Positions 7,334-14,049 of a stretch of DNA of 23,663 nt are shown here, piece by piece (positions within the stretch are counted from its first letter, which is position 1; every line of letters begins with the position of its first letter). The notes under the pieces were generated by a model. The model was given only the letters and a program-made list of their open reading frames with translations, ran no database searches and was not told the origin of the DNA. The position numbers were made by a program, and so were the translations under genes. The DNA lies in assembly GCA_004554395.1 (NCBI GenBank), contig SFMP01000126.1:1-23663 (forward strand). Direction: 5' to 3'. This DNA comes from Myxococcales bacterium. Lineage in GTDB: Bacteria > Myxococcota_A > Bradymonadia > UBA4248.

Positions 7334-7351
7334 CGATTTCATACGAAATCG
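7334..7351 (-). promoter_or_regulatory. Perfect palindrome in the miaB leader
   Basis: CGATTTC-ATAC-GAAATCG is a perfect inverted repeat with 7-bp arms, 30 bases upstream of the miaB start. It could be an operator or a leader hairpin. No clear -35/-10 pair is visible around it. Confidence 0.35.
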
Positions 7352-7429
7352 ATTGATATTATTGAACAATTTTTTTGCGCTCGCTATTGTGCCTCGCGTC
7401 TGTCGCCGCTTGGCACAATACGCGGCAGC

Positions 7430-7499
7430 GGCTACGGCTATGTCGCGCTTTGCGCTCCATACGCCTCCGCGGCGCGACTTTTTGCGCGCCTCCGCGGCG
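7430..7499 (+). repeat. TATG/CATA-stem repeat plus GC-rich hairpin in the miaB/PLD gap
   Basis: 7430-7465 repeats the 36-bp unit of 5679-5714. It is followed by a hairpin GGCGCG-N8-CGCGCC (7471-7490) flanked by a direct repeat GCCTCCGCGGCG (7463-7474, 7488-7499). I see no gene in the 267-bp gap 7305-7571. Confidence 0.65.
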
Positions 7500-7571
7500 G
7501 CAAATACGTCGCGCTTTTTCTATTTTTTGTGCCGCGATCGCAACAAAATATCGCTTCGTCGCCCATACCAA

Positions 7572-8987
7572 CTACGGCTTGGGGTTGGCTTGATCTTTGA
7601 CTTCGTATTCGACATTGGGGTCGACGACGATCGCATAATCGCTATTCCAATAGCGATCGAAGCTCTGCGTCAACTCTGCATTGAGCTTCGTTCCCGTTGC
7701 CACGACGCCGACATTGCGCGAGTTATAGAAATAATCGCCGCTCCAATTGCTCGTCCCGAGCCATGTTTTGTCGTCGTCGACGACGAGGAATTTCGAGTGA
7801 ATCGTTCGGCTATAGGCCACAAATCCCATAGAATGTTCGGGGATTTCGATCATTCGCGCTTCAAAATTCGGAACTTTGGCCAAGCGCTTGAGATCGGCCA
7901 TGTATTTGGGTCGCGTCGACCAATCCGAGACGAGCATGCGGACTTTGACGCCGCGTGCGGCGGCATCGGTCAACGCTTTATCGAGCTCGGTAAACGTCGT
8001 CTTGTCGTAGTTTTTCGTCGCATAGTTGAGTAATTGGAACGACACGCTCTTTTTCGCGCCCTCGATCATGGCGATCATCTTGGGGAGATCCCACATATCA
8101 TCGCACGGCAACACGGATTTCGGGCTTGCCACGGTCTGAACTATCGTCGGCTCGCCTTTGTAATCGATTTGCGTCGCCTCGTAACATTTCGTCTTGGCGA
8201 CTTCTGCTTTCGGGTCGAGAGCGAGTGCCCAGTCGATTTCGAAGATATCGACGATCGGAGCGACGAGCGACGGATTGTGCAATCGCGCCCCCATCTCGGA
8301 AATCTGCGTCAGCGAACGCCAGTCGAAGTTCTGCGACCCGAAATAGACGCGCGTTCCATCGACGATGAAGAATTTCGAATGCTGTACACCGCCCGAAATA
8401 TCGGCATAAGAAATGATGCGAAGCTCGACGCCGGGGATCTTTTTCAATTCTTCGGGCAAGACGCCGTTTTCGCCGCTCGACATCTTTTTATCGACGATGA
8501 ACCGAACTTTGACGCCACGGGCGGCGGCATCTTTGACGGCGTCGATGACTTTGGTCAGTGCCTGCGTTGCCGCCGTTTTGGGCAGTGAATCGTCGGCGGC
8601 AATCGCATAAAATTCTTCGAAATCGAGCGTCTTTTGCGCACTTTCTATCGCTTCGATCCAAACTGGGACGACGTTGGCGATGAAGTCGTTGTCGAGCGTC
8701 GTTTCGTCGGGCCACGATTCGAAGAGCATGAGATCGGCGTCTTTTTGGCTGTGGCGCAAGGCGTCGTCGGCTTCCGATGCGCCAAATAAGCCACTGGCAT
8801 CGACGCGATCGGCTTGCGCAGCGGCAGCCGGGGCATCTTGCGGCGTTTGCGCCGGCACTTCTTCGCTTTGAACGACGGCATTTGTTGCGCTCTCGGGGCA
8901 TGCCGCGCCATTCCCCGACGAGGCACAGCCGCCGAGCAAAGCAACCGAAAGCGAACAAACGATAATTCCAAGTGTACGATGAGACAT
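7572..8987 (-). CDS. PLD-family lipoprotein, PLD3/PLD4-like (471 aa)
   Basis: The N-terminus is a lipoprotein signal with lipobox LGGC at 18-21, so the mature protein should be lipidated at C21 and sit in the envelope. A low-complexity Ala/Pro linker follows to about residue 70. Two HKD motifs are intact: H203-S-K205-x4-D210 followed by FGSQNFDWRSLTQISEMG, and H397-S-K399-x4-D404 followed by GTSNWSGDYF. The phrases DWRSLTQ and GTSNWSG resemble the animal PLD3/PLD4 and poxvirus K4 group, known as single-strand 5' exonucleases or lipid-modifying enzymes, more than cardiolipin synthases. Whether this bacterial member acts on nucleic acid or phospholipid cannot be told from sequence. The GGGAG upstream of the ATG is rather distant, and a short palindrome lies at 9012-9027. 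Confidence 0.85.
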   Translation of the reverse strand: MSHRTLGIIVCSLSVALLGGCASSGNGAACPESATNAVVQSEEVPAQTPQDAPAAAAQADRVDASGLFGASEADDALRHSQKDADLMLFESWPDETTLDNDFIANVVPVWIEAIESAQKTLDFEEFYAIAADDSLPKTAATQALTKVIDAVKDAAARGVKVRFIVDKKMSSGENGVLPEELKKIPGVELRIISYADISGGVQHSKFFIVDGTRVYFGSQNFDWRSLTQISEMGARLHNPSLVAPIVDIFEIDWALALDPKAEVAKTKCYEATQIDYKGEPTIVQTVASPKSVLPCDDMWDLPKMIAMIEGAKKSVSFQLLNYATKNYDKTTFTELDKALTDAAARGVKVRMLVSDWSTRPKYMADLKRLAKVPNFEARMIEIPEHSMGFVAYSRTIHSKFLVVDDDKTWLGTSNWSGDYFYNSRNVGVVATGTKLNAELTQSFDRYWNSDYAIVVDPNVEYEVKDQANPKP

Positions 8988-9011
8988 GTTTTGAGCTACT
9001 CCCGAAAATAC

Positions 9012-9027
9012 CGCCCATCAATGGGCG
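9012..9027 (-). promoter_or_regulatory. Tight palindrome upstream of the PLD lipoprotein
   Basis: CGCCCAT-CA-ATGGGCG is a perfect 7-bp inverted repeat ending 25 bases before the start codon at 8987. It may be an operator or a leader hairpin. Confidence 0.35.
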
Positions 9028-9050
9028 AAATTGAGCGATTTGAACGACGT

Positions 9051-9088
9051 ATTCGCCAGACACGCAAAAAATCTTCTATAACATGGCG
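9051..9088 (+). promoter_or_regulatory. Candidate promoter of the LpoA-like gene
   Basis: TATAAC (9077-9082) is followed by ATGGCG, and ATTCGCCA lies at 9051-9058. The same arrangement (ATTCGCCA, then TATAATATGGCG) is seen at 1571-1604. No good -35 hexamer is visible. Confidence 0.4.
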
Positions 9089-9169
9089 CGCATTTGGTGT
9101 AGGAAAATCCGCCAAAGTTCTTTCTCGTTTCCCTCCCCACGACTTCCGTTCATGGGTTCGAGCAAAGCG

Positions 9170-9217
9170 AAATCGGCGCAAAAATACGCAAAATCGGCGC
9201 AAAAATACGCAAAATCG
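9170..9217 (+). repeat. 21-bp tandem repeat just upstream of the LpoA-like gene
   Basis: AAATCGGCGC followed by AAAAATACGCA is present twice (9170-9190, 9191-9211), with the first six bases of a third copy. It ends 16 bases before the start codon, directly before AAAGGA. Confidence 0.85.
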
Positions 9218-9233
9218 ATAAAGGAACGCATCT

Positions 9234-10991
9234 ATGCGGCATAATTCCAATTCCATATACCGACGCCATATCGGTGTGATCTCGATTGTTCTAGCGCTCT
9301 CGGCGCAGTCGTGCAGCCTGTTTTCGGCGTCGACCCAAACGAAATCGGCAACATCGACCACGACAACGGCTTCGAACGCCACGACGACGACATCCCAAAC
9401 AGCTGCCACGGCGATCGATGCATCGACTTCGCACAATATTTCTGCCACGTCGCAAATCGGCGAACAAAATACACAACATTTCATCGTTCCCGAACCCAAT
9501 ACCGATCTATCGGCGACCGATTGGCTCGTTTTGGCACAAGACGCCTACGATACACAACGCTATGGCGATGCGTTTTCGGCGGCGATTCAAGCGTACCATA
9601 TCGCTAGCGCCTCGGGCGATTCCGACGTCGTCGACGAAGCGACGACAGCCGCCATCGTCGCCGCCGCGCAACTCGATGTTCGCGAATTGACATCGCGATC
9701 GCAATCGGCAACTTCGGCGGCAGAAAGTGCCATATTGACGCGAGTTTTGGCGTCGATTTGCCATCGACAAGGCGATCGCGACTGCGTCGCCACACAAGTC
9801 GATCAATCGGCTCGGGCTTGGGAGGCCCTTGGCGACGATTCTCAAGCGCGTCAAATGGTCAAATGGGGCGATTCTCTACACCCCGATTTGCCCATCGTCG
9901 CCGTCATGCTCCCGCTCTCGGGCAAAGATAGACGCATGGGGCGAGCTATGCTCGGTTCCTTCTTGCTCGCCGGGGGCATATACGACCACCGCGAATTGCC
10001 CTTTGCCCTGCGATTTTTCGACACCCAATCCGATGCCTCGGCCATCGAATCGATCGTTTCGTCGTTTGCCAACTCGCCGATACGGCTCGTCCTTGGTCCC
10101 GTCGACGTCCTCGAGAGCACAAAGTCAGCTCAATTACTGCCTGCCGATATTTCGATGATCGGTTTTTCTCCAAACGATGCATTTCTGGGCGATCGGCCCA
10201 ACGTCTTTCAATACGCCTATACGCTCGATCGCGAAGCACAAGCCATCGCCGAACGCCTCGTCGATATGAGTCCGCGCCGCGCCATCGCCATTGCGCCGCA
10301 AAATGCCTATGCCGAAACGACTTTGGCACAAGTCAATGCATTTTTGCCGCCCGCCTTCGCCATGAGCGCAGAGCTGTATCCCGCCTCGCAGACCGATTTG
10401 CGCGACGTCGCCAAACGCATCACGTCACAAAACCCCGATGTGTTGTTTTTCCCAGCCCAAGCCGACGACGCCGAGCGCATCGCCAGTTTCCTAGCGCAAG
10501 AAAACATGTGGTGCACCACGCCCGGAACGCCTGCGCCAAAGGCTTCTACCGATACTCGTCAATTCGTCACCTGTCTCTCGACGAGTGCTTGGGCTCCGAT
10601 CCGTAGCGATCACCGCTATAAATTCATCGTCAATGCCCTATATCTCGACTACATGGCAACTGCCGACGATATCGATGCAGCGTTTTCGTCGCAATTTTCG
10701 ACGCTCTATCATCGCTTGCCCTCGGTCTACGAAGTCGTGCCATACGCCATCGTTTCGATGCTTCGCGCCGTTTCGGCGTCGGCGTGGAAATCGCCCGATG
10801 CCCTTCAAAACGCCATCTATCAGATCCTCAACGGCAATCAATACCTCCTCACGCCCGAGGTGCGACAAGTCGTCTCGAACGGTTCGATTTCTTATCCATC
10901 GACATCGACGCCTATGTCGACGATGGGGCTTGGTTCGTCGAATACTTCTCAAGCGCCATCCCTTCCCGTGCGATCATTGACGGTAAAATGA
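9234..10991 (+). CDS. LpoA-like lipoprotein with periplasmic binding-protein fold (585 aa)
   Basis: The signal sequence is RRHIGVISIVLALSAQSC, with C27 as the possible lipid attachment site, though the lipobox (AQSC) is not standard. A long Thr/Ser/Ala linker follows (about 30-70). Residues 92-215 look helical and TPR-like (WLVLAQDAYDTQRYGDAFSAAI). From about 220 the sequence resembles type I periplasmic binding proteins of the LivK/LpoA group: VAVMLPLSGKDRRMGRAMLG, LVLGPVDV, SMIGFSPND, DVLFFPAQADDAERI. Outer-membrane LpoA proteins activate penicillin-binding proteins; amino-acid binding is the alternative. The ATG has AAAGGA nine bases upstream. The stop overlaps the next start (ATGA), so the two are translationally coupled, which suggests joint envelope work. 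Confidence 0.7.
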   Translation: MRHNSNSIYRRHIGVISIVLALSAQSCSLFSASTQTKSATSTTTTASNATTTTSQTAATAIDASTSHNISATSQIGEQNTQHFIVPEPNTDLSATDWLVLAQDAYDTQRYGDAFSAAIQAYHIASASGDSDVVDEATTAAIVAAAQLDVRELTSRSQSATSAAESAILTRVLASICHRQGDRDCVATQVDQSARAWEALGDDSQARQMVKWGDSLHPDLPIVAVMLPLSGKDRRMGRAMLGSFLLAGGIYDHRELPFALRFFDTQSDASAIESIVSSFANSPIRLVLGPVDVLESTKSAQLLPADISMIGFSPNDAFLGDRPNVFQYAYTLDREAQAIAERLVDMSPRRAIAIAPQNAYAETTLAQVNAFLPPAFAMSAELYPASQTDLRDVAKRITSQNPDVLFFPAQADDAERIASFLAQENMWCTTPGTPAPKASTDTRQFVTCLSTSAWAPIRSDHRYKFIVNALYLDYMATADDIDAAFSSQFSTLYHRLPSVYEVVPYAIVSMLRAVSASAWKSPDALQNAIYQILNGNQYLLTPEVRQVVSNGSISYPSTSTPMSTMGLGSSNTSQAPSLPVRSLTVK

Positions 10992-12130
10992 ACCATAAAT
11001 CGACGACATATTGGGCATGGATGGCCATTTTGGCCTTCGGGCTCCTCATCTTTGCCCCGCACAATGTCATGGCACTCTCGCCCGACGAAGTCGAAGGCAA
11101 GTCCGACGAAGTCTTGGCCAGCGAAAACTGGGAGACGCGCGAAGTCAAAGCCAGTAGCGGAACGGTCAAATGCGGCCTGTTGGCGATATTGATTTCGACC
11201 GTATGGCGCGGCTATGGGCATTACTGCATCGACGATGCATCGAGCCATTACAAGCTATTGGGCATGGAGGGCACAGCCCTCGGGCTCATGGCGACGTCGT
11301 TCCTCGTCGGCGGCTTGAGCAAAGACGACAACGCTTTATCGGGTATCTGGAAATCGCTGTTTCACTACGGCATGACGCTCTTCGTCGCGAGCTACCTTTT
11401 CGACGTCATCGGAACATTTAAAGGCGATACGTTCAACTTTTCCGATAATCACCTCGATCCCTATGGGCATTCTGTCGCCATGCAATTGCGATGGATCCCA
11501 TCGAACGATTTCAATCTCGGTCTACAACTGGCTTATTCCTACAGGCATCCGCGATTCTGGGTCTCTCCCTACGGTTATGTCGACGTCACATCGGTGAGCA
11601 ACTACGATTTCGGCGTCGATTGGGGCGTCGCGCTCTGGTATGCCGAGCGAAAACACACCTATGTGGCGATCGCCATGGATACAAAATACGAAGACTATCC
11701 AGACGACGATTATAAAATTCTCAAATTCTTGCCATATATCGAATTTTCGCTCGATCTGGGCACTTGGTTCGATCACCTCGCCGAGCTGCGATTTGTCAAC
11801 CGTTTGGGGATAGGAGCGAGTTTGTATGATTTCGGATTTGCCAACACGGCGCCGTTTTCCGATCACGATACATTGCTCGTCTTAGAGAGTGAAATAAGCC
11901 TCAACGTCATCGACGATTTTAACATTGCATTCACCTATCGCTACCGTTCCGACTACGTCGTCGGCCAGTTGAGTGCGCCTAGCCGAATCTTCGATACGAT
12001 TCCCGTTCCCGGCGTCGGCGTCTTTTCGCTCGATCTCAACTTCCGAATTGCTCGCGGTTGGTATGCGACGATCGATTCAAACTTCGGGCGAAGCGTCGAC
12101 TTTTGGCTAGGCGCGGCAAAGCATTTCTAG
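10988..12130 (+). CDS. Putative outer-membrane beta-barrel protein (380 aa)
   Basis: The start is the ATG overlapping the upstream TGA; the reading frame is open further upstream but that part is only the shadow of the preceding gene. A signal peptide covers about residues 1-29 (WAWMAILAFGLLIFAPHNVMA). Residues 50-145 hold two or three hydrophobic stretches (CGLLAILISTVW, ALGLMATSFLVGG, HYGMTLFVASYLFDVIG). From about 155 on the sequence alternates polar and aromatic residues in strand-like blocks (HSVAMQLRWIP, FNLGLQLAYSYR, VGVFSLDLNFRIARGWYATIDS) and ends in Phe, as outer-membrane barrels do. No family is recognised. Coupling to the LpoA-like lipoprotein suggests a joint envelope role. Confidence 0.65.
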   Translation: MNHKSTTYWAWMAILAFGLLIFAPHNVMALSPDEVEGKSDEVLASENWETREVKASSGTVKCGLLAILISTVWRGYGHYCIDDASSHYKLLGMEGTALGLMATSFLVGGLSKDDNALSGIWKSLFHYGMTLFVASYLFDVIGTFKGDTFNFSDNHLDPYGHSVAMQLRWIPSNDFNLGLQLAYSYRHPRFWVSPYGYVDVTSVSNYDFGVDWGVALWYAERKHTYVAIAMDTKYEDYPDDDYKILKFLPYIEFSLDLGTWFDHLAELRFVNRLGIGASLYDFGFANTAPFSDHDTLLVLESEISLNVIDDFNIAFTYRYRSDYVVGQLSAPSRIFDTIPVPGVGVFSLDLNFRIARGWYATIDSNFGRSVDFWLGAAKHF

Positions 12131-12200
12131 ATCGGCACTTTCGGCGATCTCGTCTTTGGGCGAAAAACGCGGTATCGTTTTTCGCGCTCATTTTTTATCA

Positions 12201-12227
12201 ATTCGCCAATACGATATTTCATATAAC
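12201..12227 (+). promoter_or_regulatory. Candidate prmC promoter
   Basis: ATTCGCCA (12201-12208) precedes TATAAC (12222-12227), 27 bases before the prmC start. The combination resembles the elements at 1571 and 9051, but the spacing differs and no -35 is clear. Confidence 0.35.
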
Positions 12228-12253
12228 GCCAACGCACAGGGAGTAGGGGAGAA

Positions 12254-13339
12254 ATGGAAAAGGAGATTTGGACAATTCAGAGGATCTTGGAATGGACGAC
12301 GGACTATTTCAAAAAAGGCGGTCTCGAAACGCCTAAACTCGATGCAGAGCTCATATTGGCGCATGTCTTAAAAGTCCCTCGCATTCAGCTCATCATCGAC
12401 GCGGCGCGTCCACTCACATCTCCCGAAATCGCCGAATTCAAAGCGCTCATCTTGCGCAGGCGGCGGTCACGCGATCCCATGGCATATATCTTGGGAAAGC
12501 GAGAGTTTTGGTCTTTGCCCTTTAGTGTGGCGCCGTGCGTCCTCATTCCGCGCCCCGATACGGAATGTTTAGTCGAGCGCGTACTCGAGTTTATCGAGGC
12601 TTCGAAGAAGAGTACTTTGCCAAGCTGGCTAAAACCCGCCGTCGGGGAGTATTCGACCGAAGCCATCGACGGGCGACGCGCCTATTACGAAGCTATCGAA
12701 GCCGCAGAAGCTGCAGAAGCCGCCCAAACCGCAGAAACTGCAGAAGCCGCCCAAACCGCAGAAGCCGCCCAAACCACTCGCGAAACGGAATCCGAATCAC
12801 CTGCCCCAAAACACTGGAACATCGCCGATATTGGCACCGGTAGCGGAGCCATCGCACTCGCTTTGGCCTCCGAACTCCCAGCTCAAACCCGAAGAATTAT
12901 CGCCACAGACATTTCGCCCACTGCACTCGCCGTTGCTCGAACAAATGCCAAAAACCTCGAACTCGAAGAAAACGTCGACTTCGTCTGCGACGATTTGCTC
13001 AACACTTTCGTAAAGATAATCAATCTTGGCGTCGAAAAATTCGATATCATCGCCTCAAATCCGCCCTATATTGCGACTTCCGAAATGCGCGATCTCCCCC
13101 CCGAAGTCCATCGCGAACCAAAACTCGCGCTTGAAGCCGGATCCGACGGGCTCGACATCTATCGAAAACTCGTACCACAAGCCCATGAACACCTCGTCGA
13201 AGGAGGCTTGTTCATCGTCGAAATCGGTTCAAAACAAGGCCAAAGCGTCGCCCAACTCTTTACCGATGCAGGATTCAAAAACGTGCGCGTACTCAATGAT
13301 TATGCCAATCTGCCGCGAAACGTCGTAGGCATTCGATAA
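12254..13339 (+). CDS. prmC: PrmC/HemK, release factor glutamine methyltransferase (361 aa)
   Basis: PrmC methylates the Gln of the GGQ motif in peptide-chain release factors. The N-terminal helical domain is at about 1-80, followed by PMAYILGKREFW and VLIPRPDTE, typical of the family. AdoMet motif I is ADIGTGSGAIALAL from 191, TDISPTALAVARTNAK follows, and the catalytic NPPY is at 269-272. The protein is about 70-80 residues longer than usual, because a linker rich in Ala, Glu, Gln and Thr (about 115-187) separates the N-terminal domain from motif I. The start has GGGGAGAA directly upstream. It stands apart from prfA here, next to envelope genes. Confidence 0.95.
   Translation: MEKEIWTIQRILEWTTDYFKKGGLETPKLDAELILAHVLKVPRIQLIIDAARPLTSPEIAEFKALILRRRRSRDPMAYILGKREFWSLPFSVAPCVLIPRPDTECLVERVLEFIEASKKSTLPSWLKPAVGEYSTEAIDGRRAYYEAIEAAEAAEAAQTAETAEAAQTAEAAQTTRETESESPAPKHWNIADIGTGSGAIALALASELPAQTRRIIATDISPTALAVARTNAKNLELEENVDFVCDDLLNTFVKIINLGVEKFDIIASNPPYIATSEMRDLPPEVHREPKLALEAGSDGLDIYRKLVPQAHEHLVEGGLFIVEIGSKQGQSVAQLFTDAGFKNVRVLNDYANLPRNVVGIR
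12701..12775 (+). repeat. In-frame 18-bp repeats inside prmC
   Basis: GCAGAAGCCGCCCAAACC occurs exactly at 12713-12730, 12740-12757 and 12758-12775, with 9-bp variants between them. It encodes runs of AEAAQT. Unit lengths are multiples of three, so copy changes keep the frame and only alter linker length. Confidence 0.9.
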
Positions 13340-13352
13340 AGTCGATCGATTG

Positions 13353-13410
13353 TGTGCGACAAATGCGCACAAATATTGATATTTCAACGCAAAATCGTTA
13401 CCATTTTGCG
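13353..13410 (+). promoter_or_regulatory. Two stacked palindromes and possible promoter before the rSAM/lipoprotein genes
   Basis: TGTGCG-N7-CGCACA (13353-13371) is followed by CGCAAAAT-N7-ATTTTGCG (13388-13410), the second with perfect 8-bp arms. TTGATA (13376-13381) and TACCAT (13399-13404) are 17 bases apart and could be -35 and -10, with the second palindrome over the -10 as an operator would be. Neither hairpin is followed by a T-run, so a terminator for prmC is less likely. Confidence 0.45.
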
Positions 13411-13446
13411 ATGTGTCGGTTTGTTCGATAGAATGGAGGTATCAAT

Positions 13447-14040
13447 ATGATAACGAACGCCATCGGTAGAATTGGAAAGTTATTTGGCTGTGCGGCGACG
13501 GCGGCGCTAGGGTGCGTTGCCGGTCTCGTCGGGCTCATCGGCTGTTCGCAATGCAGCATCGAAGACGAAGTCGTCGCCTATTATGGACCGCCGCCCGTCG
13601 CCGACAAAGACGTGCCCTCCGTCTACGGACCAGCCCCCGACTACGGCGACAAAGACGAAGAAATCGCCCATCCGATGTATGGCGTGCCGCCGTTCTACGG
13701 CGACGACAAAAACAATGACGATGTACAGGTTCCCGTCTATGGACCGCCTCCGGGATTCGACGACGATGCCCAAAAAGACGACGATGCCCAAAAAGACGAC
13801 GAGAGCGCGAAAGGCGAAGACAAACCCGTCAAAATCGACGACAATGAACCGATTGCCGTCTATGGACCGCCGCCGGGATTCGACGACGAGGCCCAAAAAG
13901 ACGACGATGATCAAAAAGACGACGAGAGCGCGAAAGGCGAAGACAAACCCGTCAAAATCGACGACGACGGCGGAATGATCGCCTATTACGGGCCCCCACC
14001 CCAATTCGACGACGAATCATCTATCGACAAAGACGAATAG
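13447..14040 (+). CDS. Acidic lipoprotein with six YGxxP motifs, radical SAM partner (197 aa)
   Basis: The protein has a signal with a good lipobox LIGC (30-33), so it should be lipidated at C33. The rest is low-complexity and very rich in Asp, Lys and Pro. Six motifs of the form YG(P/V)(P/A)P occur with Tyr at 46, 60, 78, 98, 139 and 181, preceded by Y, V or M and often followed by x-Phe/Tyr and acidic residues. The part from 97 to 173 is a tandem duplication (VYGPPPGFDD…KPVKIDD). It lies directly before a SPASM radical SAM gene whose Shine-Dalgarno overlaps its stop. From memory, TIGRFAMs describes such pairs as an rSAM/lipoprotein system in which the lipoprotein carries a YG-P motif. The Tyr-Gly-Pro segments are the likely modified sites (inference). 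GGAGG lies seven bases before the ATG. Confidence 0.85.
   Translation: MITNAIGRIGKLFGCAATAALGCVAGLVGLIGCSQCSIEDEVVAYYGPPPVADKDVPSVYGPAPDYGDKDEEIAHPMYGVPPFYGDDKNNDDVQVPVYGPPPGFDDDAQKDDDAQKDDESAKGEDKPVKIDDNEPIAVYGPPPGFDDEAQKDDDDQKDDESAKGEDKPVKIDDDGGMIAYYGPPPQFDDESSIDKDE
13735..13965 (+). repeat. Direct repeat of 108 bp, period 123 bp, in the YGxxP lipoprotein
   Basis: 13735-13842 and 13858-13965 are nearly identical, from GTCTATGGACCGCC to AAAATCGACGAC. The period of 123 bp equals 41 codons, so the frame is kept and each unit carries one VYGPPPGFDD motif. Confidence 0.9.
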
Positions 14041-14046
14041 GAGGGG
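14039..14046 (+). promoter_or_regulatory. Shine-Dalgarno overlapping the lipoprotein stop codon
   Basis: AGGAGGGG begins within the TAG stop (14038-14040) of the lipoprotein and precedes the GTG start at 14050. This decides the GTG start and implies coupled translation of substrate and enzyme. Confidence 0.75.
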
Positions 14047-14049
14047 AGT

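Noticed and set aside
9300..9480. Thr/Ser-rich stretch of the LpoA-like protein as a separate small gene or frameshift
   Set aside because: The frame is continuous from signal sequence to binding-protein fold, and such linkers are normal in lipoproteins.
10784..10987. Upstream extension of the barrel protein
   Set aside because: It overlaps the LpoA-like gene in another frame and would place the signal peptide in the middle of the protein.
13507..14004. A 165-residue minus-strand open frame opposite the YGxxP lipoprotein
   Set aside because: Its Val/Phe/Asp pattern is simply the complement of the Asp/Lys repeats and it has no credible start signal.
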